NCBI GenBank assembly: GCA_030446945.1
Contig: JAUJMI010000120.1
Span: 1-9,281, forward strand
DNA: 9,281 nucleotides
From: Longimicrobium sp.
Lineage (GTDB): Bacteria; Gemmatimonadota; Gemmatimonadetes; Longimicrobiales; Longimicrobiaceae
Reading direction: 5' to 3'
In this document: one piece after another, positions 1-6,036 of the stretch
Layout of the letters: every line of letters starts with the position of its first letter
Numbering within the stretch: position 1 is the stretch's first letter
Made by a program: the position numbers and the translations under genes
The notes under the pieces: model-generated
Databases searched by the model: none
Seen by the model: only the letters and a program-made list of their open reading frames with translations
What the model was told of the DNA's origin: nothing

Positions 1-21
1 CGATGCTTTTTGTCTGCGGTT

Positions 22-47
22 CTCCGCGCCTCCGCGTCTCCGCGTGA
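22..47. repeat. Short interspersed repeat of CTCCGCGY octamers
   Basis: Three tandem octamers, CTCCGCGC, CTCCGCGT and CTCCGCGT, run from 22 to 45 and are followed by GA. This resembles the non-coding 'CTCTGCGTCTCTGCGTGA' type of intergenic repeat seen in many bacterial genomes; that is recollection of the pattern, not a search. A diverged inverted copy lies just after the stop codon of the following gene. The rest of bases 1-113 shows no recognisable gene or convincing promoter. Confidence 0.6.
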
Positions 48-113
48 GATTGCCGTTTCACCGCGGAGGCTCCATTCTCAGCGGGTTCAGTCGCACGGAC
101 CCGTCCAACCACG

Positions 114-1808
114 ATGCGAGCTCCCATGACGATCCGAACCCCGCTGCTGGGCACCGCCCTTCTCCTGGCCGCGTGCGTGCCCGCCGCGCCCGTGGCCGAT
201 CCCCAGCCCGCGACGGCGCCCGCGCCCGTCGCCGCGCAGGCACAGGACTCGATGGCGCCTCGCGTGGCCGCCTACAAGCCGGTGCGCCTGACCGCCGATC
301 TGAGCGCCCTCACCCCCGCCGAACGCAGGATGATCCCGCTCCTGATCCAGGCGGCGCGCGAGATGGACGACATCTTCTGGATGCAGGCGTACGGCAGCCG
401 CGACTCGCTGCTGGCTTCGCTGCACGACCCCAGCACGCGCCGCTTCGCCGAGATCAACTACGGCCCGTGGGACCGGCTCCAGGGCAATGCGCCCTTCGTG
501 CCCGGTGTGGGCGCCAAGCCGCTGGGGGCGCGCTTCTACCCGGCGGACATGACCAAGGAGGAGTTCGAGCGCGCGGTGGCGGGCGGCGGCGCGCGGGCGG
601 ACTCGCTGCGCAGTCTGTACACCTTGGTACGCCGCGAGCGCGGGCGGCTGACGGCGGTGCCCTTCCATGTGGCGTACGCCCCGCAGATGCGCCGCGCCTC
701 CGCGCTCCTGCGCCAGGCGGCGGCGCTGGCTCCGCAGGCGTCGCTGCGCCGCTACCTGGAGGTGCGCGCGGACGCCCTCCTCAACGACCAGTACCAGCCG
801 AGCGATTTGGCGTGGCTGGACATGAAGGACAACACGCTGGACGTGGTGATCGGCCCCATCGAAACGTACGAGGACGCCCTCTTCGGCTACAAGGCCGCCG
901 CGGAGGCGTACGTGCTGGTCAAGGACCTGGAGTGGAGCCGCCGCCTGGCGCGCTACGCCGCCTTCCTCCCCGAGCTCCAGCGCGCCCTACCCGTCCCCAC
1001 GGAGTACAAGCGCGAGACGCCGGGCACCGACAGTGACCTGAACGCGTACGACGCCGTGTACTACGCGGGCCGGTCCAACTCGGGCGCCAAGACGATCGCC
1101 ATCAACCTCCCCAACGACGAGGAGGTGCAGCTGCGAAAGGGGACGCGCCGCCTGCAGCTCAAGAACGCGATGCGGGCCAAGTTCGACGCCATCATGGCCC
1201 CCATCGCGCGCCTGCTGATCGCGCCGGACCAGGTGGCGAACGTGACCTTTGAGGCGTTCTTCGAGAACACGATGTTCCACGAGGTGGCGCACGGCCTGGG
1301 CATCAAGAACACCATCAACGGGCGCGGCACGGTGCGCGAGGCGCTGCGCGAGCAGGCGGGCGGGCTGGAAGAGCAGAAGGCCGACGTGCTGGGCCTCTAC
1401 ATGGTGACGCAGCTCTCCCGCCGCGGCGAGATGAGCGGCGCGGACATCAAGAACAACTACGTCACCTTTTTGGCGGGGATCTTCCGCTCCGTGCGCTTCG
1501 GCGCGACGTCGGCGCACGGGCGGGCCAACATGGCGAGCTTCCGCTTCCTGCAGGAGCGCGGCGCCTTCACCCGCGACGCCAGCGGCAGCTACCGCGTGGA
1601 TCTGCCCAAAATGCAGGCGGCCATGGACGCGCTCGTCGCCGAGATCCTGCGCATGCAGGGCAACGGCGACCACGCGGCGGTCCGCGCCTTCATGCAGCGC
1701 TACGGCGTCGTCGACCCGCAGCTCCGCGCCGACCTGGACCGCGTCAGCCGCGCCGGCATCCCCGTCGACGTGGTCTTCGAACAGGGCACGGACGTCCTCG
1801 GGCTGTAA
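114..1808 (+). CDS. M49-family (dipeptidyl-peptidase III-like) zinc metallopeptidase, lipoprotein
   Basis: Predicted 564-residue lipoprotein. The N-terminus has a short basic region, a hydrophobic stretch (residues 10-20) and a lipobox LAAC with Cys21, so the protein is probably anchored to a membrane and faces the periplasm or outside. An Ala/Pro-rich linker follows to about residue 45. The catalytic part carries HEVAH at 389-393 (zinc ligands His389 and His393, catalytic Glu390), then EEQKAD at 419-424, matching the EExRAE-type motif that supplies the third zinc ligand (probably Glu420) in peptidase M49. INYGPWD (114-120) also resembles this family. M49 enzymes remove dipeptides from the N-terminus of oligopeptides, so peptide turnover is the inferred role. 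The motif is HEXXH rather than the HEXXGH of animal and yeast DPP III; plant and some bacterial members share this form. A second in-frame ATG at 126 also leaves a full signal peptide; neither start has a clear Shine-Dalgarno. It is the only + strand gene here and seems independent of the pilus cluster. Confidence 0.85.
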   Translation: MRAPMTIRTPLLGTALLLAACVPAAPVADPQPATAPAPVAAQAQDSMAPRVAAYKPVRLTADLSALTPAERRMIPLLIQAAREMDDIFWMQAYGSRDSLLASLHDPSTRRFAEINYGPWDRLQGNAPFVPGVGAKPLGARFYPADMTKEEFERAVAGGGARADSLRSLYTLVRRERGRLTAVPFHVAYAPQMRRASALLRQAAALAPQASLRRYLEVRADALLNDQYQPSDLAWLDMKDNTLDVVIGPIETYEDALFGYKAAAEAYVLVKDLEWSRRLARYAAFLPELQRALPVPTEYKRETPGTDSDLNAYDAVYYAGRSNSGAKTIAINLPNDEEVQLRKGTRRLQLKNAMRAKFDAIMAPIARLLIAPDQVANVTFEAFFENTMFHEVAHGLGIKNTINGRGTVREALREQAGGLEEQKADVLGLYMVTQLSRRGEMSGADIKNNYVTFLAGIFRSVRFGATSAHGRANMASFRFLQERGAFTRDASGSYRVDLPKMQAAMDALVAEILRMQGNGDHAAVRAFMQRYGVVDPQLRADLDRVSRAGIPVDVVFEQGTDVLGL

Positions 1809-1816
1809 CAGCGGCT

Positions 1817-1834
1817 TCATACAGAGACGCAGAG
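1817..1834 (-). repeat. Inverted, diverged copy of the 5' interspersed repeat
   Basis: Read on the - strand, this 18-base stretch is CTCTGCGTCTCTGTATGA. It matches CTCCGCGTCTCCGCGTGA at 30-47 at 14 of 18 positions, in opposite orientation. It starts 9 bases after the peptidase stop codon. The following bases on the - strand (CTTTGTGCTCTTCTGGCTG, from about 1853 down to 1835) fit the same kind of degenerate intergenic repeat. Confidence 0.5.
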
Positions 1835-1981
1835 CAGCCAGAAGAGCACAAAGGGCTGGCGGGGACTCTGCTTCTTCGTTCCGTTCCCTCCGTTCTCATC
1901 GGCAGCGCGGGGGACACTCCCGGGGGAAGGCTCAGAGTGCGCGGATCCGCTGTCGCGGGTTCCAGGAGCGCCCACTTTCTT

Positions 1982-2062
1982 TGTCAACCTGAGGGAGCCG
2001 CATTGGCCGGGCTCCTCGAGGACCTCCCGAGCTACCGCGGCGGCGCAAGGATCTAACCTGAG
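1982..2062 (+). repeat. CCTGAG...AAGGATCT interspersed repeat
   Basis: The element begins TGTCAACCTGAGGGAG and closes with GCAAGGATCTA (2045-2055), the two ends of a small mobile-like intergenic repeat pattern I recognise from many genomes (TCATCCTGAG...GAAGGATCT); no search was possible. Inside, GGAGCC (1994-1999) can pair with GGCTCC (2010-2015), and CCTCGAGG (2014-2021) is a palindrome. The octamer AACCTGAG occurs at 1986-1993 and again at 2055-2062, so it directly flanks the internal 61 bases. Confidence 0.5.
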
Positions 2063-2154
2063 CCGGGCCGGGACACGCGGGCCCCTCCGAACTCGCAGTA
2101 CATCCTTGCTCCGCCTTAGATCGCAGACGGACAAAGGGAGGGAGCAGCGCGTCG

Positions 2155-2178
2155 CTCCGGATGGCCCATGGGCCGGAG
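2155..2178. repeat. Interrupted palindrome around GGCCCATGGGCC
   Basis: GGCCCATGGGCC (2163-2174) is a perfect 12-base palindrome. It is flanked by CTCC (2155-2158) and GGAG (2175-2178), which also pair and leave a four-base bulge (2159-2162). It opens the hairpin cluster that continues to 2344. Confidence 0.55.
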
Positions 2179-2190
2179 CCGCGTTTCCCG

Positions 2191-2243
2191 AGCCGGCTTC
2201 AGCCGCCTTCCCGTAGTTCGAGCCGGGGGCTCCGGCCCCCGGC
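2191..2243. repeat. Two GAGCCGG hairpin modules, the second a strong 9-bp stem
   Basis: The first module has CGGC-TTCA-GCCG at 2194-2205. The second has GCCGGGGGC (2222-2230), loop TCCG, and GCCCCCGGC (2235-2243), a perfect 9-bp all-GC stem and the strongest hairpin in the window. Both modules begin CGAGCCGG, so they may be diverged units of one repeat. No T-run follows on either strand, so it is not a textbook intrinsic terminator. It lies between two convergent genes and could still block transcription or limit mRNA 3' decay. Confidence 0.55.
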
Positions 2244-2290
2244 GATGCCCGGCGCGGCCGAGGTGCCCCGCCCCCGCACCAATGCCACCC

Positions 2291-2344
2291 CCGCGAGCCT
2301 GCGAAGGCAGGCTTCCCGCGGTTGTCGCAGCGGTTTCAACCGCC
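2291..2344. repeat. Double-hairpin interspersed repeat (AGCCTGC-GAAG-GCAGGCT module)
   Basis: Hairpin one: CCGCG (2291-2295) and CGCGG (2317-2321) form an outer stem, AGCCTGC (2296-2302) and GCAGGCT (2307-2313) an inner 7-bp stem, with loop GAAG and a 3-base bulge. Hairpin two: GCGGTT (2330-2335) pairs with AACCGC (2338-2343). The spacer GTTGTCGCA joins them. The order 'hairpin with CGAAGG tip, GTTGT spacer, CGGTTTCAACCG hairpin' resembles a widespread intergenic repeat in GC-rich soil bacteria; that is a recollection, not a search result. Confidence 0.6.
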
Positions 2345-2425
2345 ACCCCAAACCGCCCCCTCCCCGTTTACGGCCTCGTGCCAGAAATCTCCTGGCGGGC
2401 CGCCGTCATGTTCCGTCGGCTTGAA

Positions 2426-2899
2426 TCAGCTGTCCTGGTAGGTGTAGCCGGTGCCACCCGGCCACGCCGCTTCCGTGACGTTGACGCAGGTGACGCGCGA
2501 ACCCGCGGTCGTCGAGTAGGTCACCTTGCACGTGCGGGTCTTGAACTTCCGGTGCACGAAGTCCGCCGTGTACGCGTTCTGGCCGCCGTCGGTGATCCGG
2601 ATGCCGACGTCGTCGGTGAGACGGAAGTTGCCGGTGCTGAACGGCGAGGCCAACGTGCCCGAGGGCTGCACCCCGGTCATGTACCGGTCGTGCCGGTTGT
2701 AGTGCTGCTCCTGCGCCGTCATGAAGTTCTTGGCGTCGCTCTCCATGGCGCGCTCGTACGCGTCCAGCTTGGTCTCGCCGAAGTTCATCTGTGCGACCCC
2801 GACGAGGATCGCGATCACCGCCACCACGGCGATCAGCTCGATCATGGTGAAGCCGCGGCGGGCACGCCGGGCGGTACGACGGAGGGTGTGCTGCATCAT
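2426..2899 (-). CDS. Type IV pilin / pseudopilin precursor (PilA-like)
   Basis: Predicted 157-residue prepilin. A 16-residue, very Arg-rich leader ends in Gly16, followed by FTMIELIAVVAVIAIL, the classic type III signal: prepilin peptidase cuts after Gly16, Phe17 becomes the methylated N-terminus and Glu21 is the conserved Glu5 of the mature protein. Residues 17-39 form the hydrophobic helix that packs in the pilus core. The globular part has two cysteines (Cys124, Cys138) near the C-terminus, placed as in the D-region disulfide loop of type IVa pilins. Mature position 22, usually proline, is Met. The gene starts ATGATG; a GAGG at 2904-2907 is 4 bases from the first ATG and 7 from the second (2896), so a 156-residue product is equally likely. 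It lies downstream of mglA in the same direction after a 178-base gap. Major versus minor pilin cannot be decided from this sequence. Confidence 0.88.
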   Translation of the reverse strand: MMQHTLRRTARRARRGFTMIELIAVVAVIAILVGVAQMNFGETKLDAYERAMESDAKNFMTAQEQHYNRHDRYMTGVQPSGTLASPFSTGNFRLTDDVGIRITDGGQNAYTADFVHRKFKTRTCKVTYSTTAGSRVTCVNVTEAAWPGGTGYTYQDS

Positions 2900-3077
2900 C
2901 GTGCCTCGAGGGTGAGTGAGTGGTCGAGTGGTGAGGAGCGGAGCCAGGGGCCTTCCCCGCGGCGCCTGGACGGCGCCTGCAGGTAGATACCGCGGGTCCG
3001 CATGGCCGGTTCCCGAAATCGCAAACCCGTTTAGCGCCACCGGCAAAGAGGCGGTTTCGGGCCGAGCCCGCCGGGAA
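2900..3077 (-). promoter_or_regulatory. 178-base leader between mglA and pilin, with inverted repeats
   Basis: No gene is seen here. The stretch could hold a pilin promoter and/or the end of the upstream operon. On the + strand, CCCGAAA (3012-3018) pairs with TTTCGGG (3055-3061), and GTTCCCG (3009-3015) pairs with CGGGAAC (3072-3078, reaching the last base of the mglA stop codon); these pairings share bases 3012-3015, so the two stems are mutually exclusive. No convincing -35/-10 pair or sigma-54 site was found. A regulatory role is inferred only from the gap size and these inverted repeats. Confidence 0.35.
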
Positions 3078-3686
3078 CTACACCGCCGCGAGCCCCATGC
3101 GGGCGGCGAGCTCGGCCACGACGCGCTGGCGGACGAGGGAGACCGCCTCCCCGAGCGTGCCGAACACCCCCACACCATCCACCGCCCTGGAAGGCCAGGC
3201 GGGTGCGCCGCCGGGGTTCAGGACCGCCTGCATCTCGTCCAGCGCCACACGGTCGGCGAGGTCGCGCTTGTTGTACTGCATCACCAGCGGCACGCGGCGC
3301 AGGTCGTTGGAGTTGTCGATCAGGATGCGCTGCAGTTCGTCGAGGGCGTAGCGGTTGGCCTCCAGCCGCCGCGCCGAGCTGTCCGCCACGAACACCACGG
3401 CGTCCGGCTTGCGCAGCACCAGCTTGCGCGCGCCGATGTACTGGATCTGCCCCGGCACGGTCTTCAGGTTGATGGCCAGCCGCCACCCTTCCGGCAGCTC
3501 GCCCAGCCTCACGGGGAGGAGATCGCAGAAGACGGTGCGCTCCCCCTCGGTGTTGATCCCCACGAGCTCGCCGCGGCCCATCGCGCCCTGGATGTACTCC
3601 AGGTTGGTGGTCTTCCCCGAACGGCCGGGCCCGGCGTACACGACGGTGGCGCGGGCCTCGCGGCGCGCGTTGTTGTAGTCCGGCAT
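3078..3686 (-). CDS. mglA: MglA-family Ras-like GTPase (cell polarity / pilus regulator)
   Basis: Predicted 202-residue cytoplasmic small GTPase, close to the roughly 195 residues of Myxococcus MglA. Motifs in order: P-loop GPGRSGKT (19-26); switch I region TEGERTVFCDLLP (46-58) with Arg50; TVPGQ (76-80), the MglA-type replacement of DxxGQ, with Gln80; VVFVADS (97-103); NKRD (139-142) for guanine specificity; and a G5-like SRAVDGVGVF (166-175). Arg50 and Gln80 correspond to the residues known to be needed for GTP hydrolysis in Myxococcus MglA (Arg53, Gln82), so the enzyme should be catalytically competent. MglA-GTP marks the leading pole and regulates type IV pili and gliding in Myxococcus. 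A GAGG Shine-Dalgarno (3692-3695) overlaps the stop codon of the preceding gene and is 5 bases from ATG, indicating coupled translation. No MglB-type GTPase-activating protein gene is visible beside it. Confidence 0.93.
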   Translation of the reverse strand: MPDYNNARREARATVVYAGPGRSGKTTNLEYIQGAMGRGELVGINTEGERTVFCDLLPVRLGELPEGWRLAINLKTVPGQIQYIGARKLVLRKPDAVVFVADSSARRLEANRYALDELQRILIDNSNDLRRVPLVMQYNKRDLADRVALDEMQAVLNPGGAPAWPSRAVDGVGVFGTLGEAVSLVRQRVVAELAARMGLAAV

Positions 3687-3693
3687 GGTCGCC

Positions 3694-4305
3694 TCAGGCG
3701 TGGGAGGTGAAGGCCCGCACCGCCGGCGGCGGGCCCTGCTGCGCGAGAGCCTCCCGAAACATCCGCGGCTGCGCGGGCAGCCCCAGCCGTGCCGTCTCCT
3801 CGGCGAACGCCTGCTCGGCGGCGCGCAGGTCGGCCGCGCAGGCGGGGGAGTCCAGCGCGATCTGGCGGGTCTGGAGCCCGTCGAGTACGTCGCCGATCAG
3901 CCCGCGGGCGAGGAGCCGCGCGCGCTCCTCCGGCTCCAGCAGCGGGAGGGCGAAGCCGCCGCGCCCGGGCAGGCGCAGGCTCGCGTCCTCGCGCGAGATC
4001 AGCACGGCCGCCTCCTCCATCTCCCCCCGCCGCGAGCGCACGGGGAACGCCTCATCCGCCGGCTCGCGCCACACGGCGGGGGCGGTTGCCGGCGCGGGGG
4101 AAGCGGGGACCGGCACCGCGACCGGGGCCGGGCGCCGCGCGGGCGCTTCGGCGGAGAGGCGCATCCGCACCACGAGCACGCCGGGCTCCTGCGCGTCCGG
4201 GTGCAGCTCCAGCACCTCGCCGCCGCCCGCGCGTAGCGCGAACCGTTCTTCGAACTCGCGCACGGCCCGCGCGTGGGCCTCCATCAGGTCCGCAAGGCTG
4301 CCCAT
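3694..4305 (-). CDS. Unrecognised 203-residue protein between pilus lipoprotein and mglA
   Basis: I do not recognise this protein. It has no signal peptide or membrane segment, so it is probably cytoplasmic. An N-terminal helical part rich in charged residues (1-25, MGSLADLMEAHARAVREF onward) leads into a short beta-like stretch (about 30-50, GVLVVRMRLS). A Pro/Ala linker covers about 53-80, and an alpha/beta-looking C-terminal part covers about 85-180, with ALPLLEPEERARLLARGLIG around 119-138 and a helical stretch at 156-174. It does not show the roadblock fold pattern expected of MglB. CCGGAG (4314-4319), directly after the upstream stop codon, is 8 bases from ATG and supports this start over the much longer open frame that continues upstream into the lipoprotein gene. 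The neighbouring mglA, 7 bases on, makes a GTPase-linked or pilus-regulatory role plausible but unproven. Confidence 0.75.
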   Translation of the reverse strand: MGSLADLMEAHARAVREFEERFALRAGGGEVLELHPDAQEPGVLVVRMRLSAEAPARRPAPVAVPVPASPAPATAPAVWREPADEAFPVRSRRGEMEEAAVLISREDASLRLPGRGGFALPLLEPEERARLLARGLIGDVLDGLQTRQIALDSPACAADLRAAEQAFAEETARLGLPAQPRMFREALAQQGPPPAVRAFTSHA

Positions 4306-4311
4306 CAGCCG

Positions 4312-4319
4312 GGCTCCGG
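4312..4319 (-). promoter_or_regulatory. Shine-Dalgarno CCGGAGCC for the 203-residue protein
   Basis: Read on the - strand, this is CCGGAGCC, immediately after the TGA of the lipoprotein gene (4320-4322); GGAG is 8 bases upstream of the ATG at 4305. The same octamer precedes pilO and pilP. It decides the start of this gene. Confidence 0.6.
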
Positions 4320-5996
4320 TCAGGGAAGGGGGATTCGCGCCACCAGAACGCCCCTGGCGTCCAGCGGCACCACGACCAGCACCGCCTCGCCGTTCACGCG
4401 CGCAAAGGCCGCCAGCCCGGAGAGCTTGCCCAGCACGATCTTTCCCTGCCGCACCCTGTCCCGCGACCCGTAGATCTCCACCGCGTCCGCGGTCACCACG
4501 GCGAAGCGCGAGACCGCGCCCTCCTCGCGCAGCCAGGCGGCGGCCTGCACCCCAGGGACCGAGAGTGTCTCGCGAAGCCGCAGCGCGTCGTCCAGGATGT
4601 GGATGCGGTCGCGGTCCAGCACCAGCACGCGCGAGCCATCTTCGGAGACGTCCAGAGCGCGCGTCTCGGTGATGCGATTCTCGCCCAGCAGGTTGCGGAA
4701 GGCGAGCAGCGAGACGATGGCGGGCTCCGCGCCCTGCGCGGTGGGCCCGTCCGGCCGGTCCAGCCGGATCAGCGGCACGTCCAGCTTGCAGTCCGACACC
4801 CGGGGGTCCAGCCCCACGTACACGGAGCCGTTCGGGTACGGCGAGCCGGCGATGGCGCTGCCCCCCGAGTTCAGCACGTTGCAGCGGCCCACGTTCGTCC
4901 CCTGATAGACGATGCTGTCGCGGCCGGTCGGGATGGAGGCGTCCAGTGTGGTCAGCTCCGCCGGCATGGAGTCCCTGGCGGCGGTCTCGATGTTGAATCG
5001 CGGCGCGGCGAGAAACGGGTACGCCGTGCGCCCGGCGAAGCCGATCTCGCGCAGCCCCACTCCCTGGCTTCCCCCGCTGGGGTCCACCATCTCGCTGGAG
5101 CCGAAGGCGGCTATTTCCGCGCAGTCGGGACTCGCGCCCGCGCACACCAGCGCCAGGTTGCGGGCGTAGGGGCGTACCTGGTACCGGAATCTCTGCAGCG
5201 TCGGGCTCCCGTTCTCGTCCAGCTGGCCCGTCGGGACGGTCATCCTCGCGATCAGCGGGGGGAGGAGCGTCCTGGAGAGGAGCCGGTTCCCCGCTGCCAC
5301 GTCGAACGCGGCGACCTCCACCCCCGCGTCGGAGAGGACGCCCAGGCGGCCGCGCATGTAGGCCAGCGCCTTCGGCTGCGCGCCCACCCGAAAAGCGGGG
5401 CCCAGCGCGAGCGCGGCGAGGTCCACCACCCCGATCGTCCCGTTCACCTGGTCCGCGAAGTACACCCGCCCCAGGTCGCGCGCGGCGGCCAACGCCATTA
5501 CCCGTCCCTCGACGGCCAGCAGGCGCCCCTCGTACACGATGGTCGGCTGAAGCGCCGCCAGGGCGAGCGATGCGGCGGGCGTGGTGTCGCGGGTGGCGTA
5601 CACGCGACGGCCGTCGTCGCCCGTCAGCGCGCCGGTCAGGAAGACGCGGCGGCCGCGCGCCACGTCAGCACGGAGGCCGGTGAAGGAAACCGAGGCGCTG
5701 TCGCGCACCGCCGGCCCGGTGCCGGAGCGCCAGAGGACGTTGCGCGCGCTGTCCACCAAAAAGATCTCCGCCCGCACGCTCTTCGACCCGCGCGCGTTCA
5801 CGGGGAAGGAGAGGCGGCCGCCCTCGCGCAGCGCCAGCGTATCGGTGCTCAGGCGCAGGATCGGCGCGTCGGCGGAGACCGCGGTCTCGGTCCCGGCGTC
5901 GAAGAGCCCCGGTTGGTCCACGCAGGCGGCCAGCGCCAGGGCGAGCGCCCCGGTGGTCAGCGCGCGGAGCGCGGGCGGAATCATGTTGCGGTGCAT
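4320..5996 (-). CDS. Beta-propeller-like lipoprotein in the pilus operon
   Basis: Predicted 558-residue lipoprotein of unknown specific function. Residues 1-25 are a signal peptide with lipobox LAAC and Cys25; Val at +2 gives no inner-membrane retention signal, so outer-membrane anchoring is likely. Residues about 45-135 look like an Ig-like or CARDB-like beta sandwich. From about 155 on there are repeated short strand blocks such as GRVYFADQVNGTIGVVDL (176-193), ALAYMRGRLGVLSDAGVEV (210-228), ALDVSEDGSRVLVLDRDRI (447-465) and FAVVTADAVEIYG (498-510), spaced as in seven-bladed YVTN/WD-like propellers. Four cysteines outside the signal peptide (285, 292, 372, 403) could form periplasmic disulfides. 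The alternative Met5 start would keep the lipobox. No strong Shine-Dalgarno was seen. It lies 40 bases after pilQ, so a secretin- or pilus-associated scaffold role is inferred from position only. Confidence 0.8.
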   Translation of the reverse strand: MHRNMIPPALRALTTGALALALAACVDQPGLFDAGTETAVSADAPILRLSTDTLALREGGRLSFPVNARGSKSVRAEIFLVDSARNVLWRSGTGPAVRDSASVSFTGLRADVARGRRVFLTGALTGDDGRRVYATRDTTPAASLALAALQPTIVYEGRLLAVEGRVMALAAARDLGRVYFADQVNGTIGVVDLAALALGPAFRVGAQPKALAYMRGRLGVLSDAGVEVAAFDVAAGNRLLSRTLLPPLIARMTVPTGQLDENGSPTLQRFRYQVRPYARNLALVCAGASPDCAEIAAFGSSEMVDPSGGSQGVGLREIGFAGRTAYPFLAAPRFNIETAARDSMPAELTTLDASIPTGRDSIVYQGTNVGRCNVLNSGGSAIAGSPYPNGSVYVGLDPRVSDCKLDVPLIRLDRPDGPTAQGAEPAIVSLLAFRNLLGENRITETRALDVSEDGSRVLVLDRDRIHILDDALRLRETLSVPGVQAAAWLREEGAVSRFAVVTADAVEIYGSRDRVRQGKIVLGKLSGLAAFARVNGEAVLVVVPLDARGVLVARIPLP

Positions 5997-6036
5997 GGCT
6001 CGGGTTCGGCGGGGTGCGTCGGGTGCCCGCACTCGG

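Larger units (their letters stand above)
1809..2425. other. 617-base convergent intergenic region rich in repeats and hairpins
   Basis: This region separates the 3' end of the + strand peptidase gene from the 3' end of the - strand pilin gene. No open frame here looks like a real gene: candidates on both strands lack recognisable domains, are Arg/Pro-rich, and run across palindromes. It holds at least five repeat or hairpin modules, described separately. No T-tract intrinsic terminator was seen for either convergent gene; the strong GC hairpins may halt transcription in both directions, which is inference. Confidence 0.7.

Noticed and set aside
1817..2134. 105-codon - strand frame in the intergenic region
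   Set aside because: No ribosome site, no homology recognised, and it spans two repeat elements.
2222..2243. Intrinsic terminator
   Set aside because: The stem is strong but no T-tract follows on either strand, so it is listed as a repeat hairpin only.
2291..2344. CRISPR array
   Set aside because: The palindromic units are adjacent, differ from each other and have no regular spacers.
2168..2986. 272-codon + strand frame from the intergenic hairpins into the pilin gene
   Set aside because: It runs through palindromes and then antisense to the pilin; no family features.
3021..3039. Possible sigma-54 promoter (TGGCGC...TTTGC) before the pilin
   Set aside because: The GG and GC elements are 4 bases too far apart for a -24/-12 promoter.
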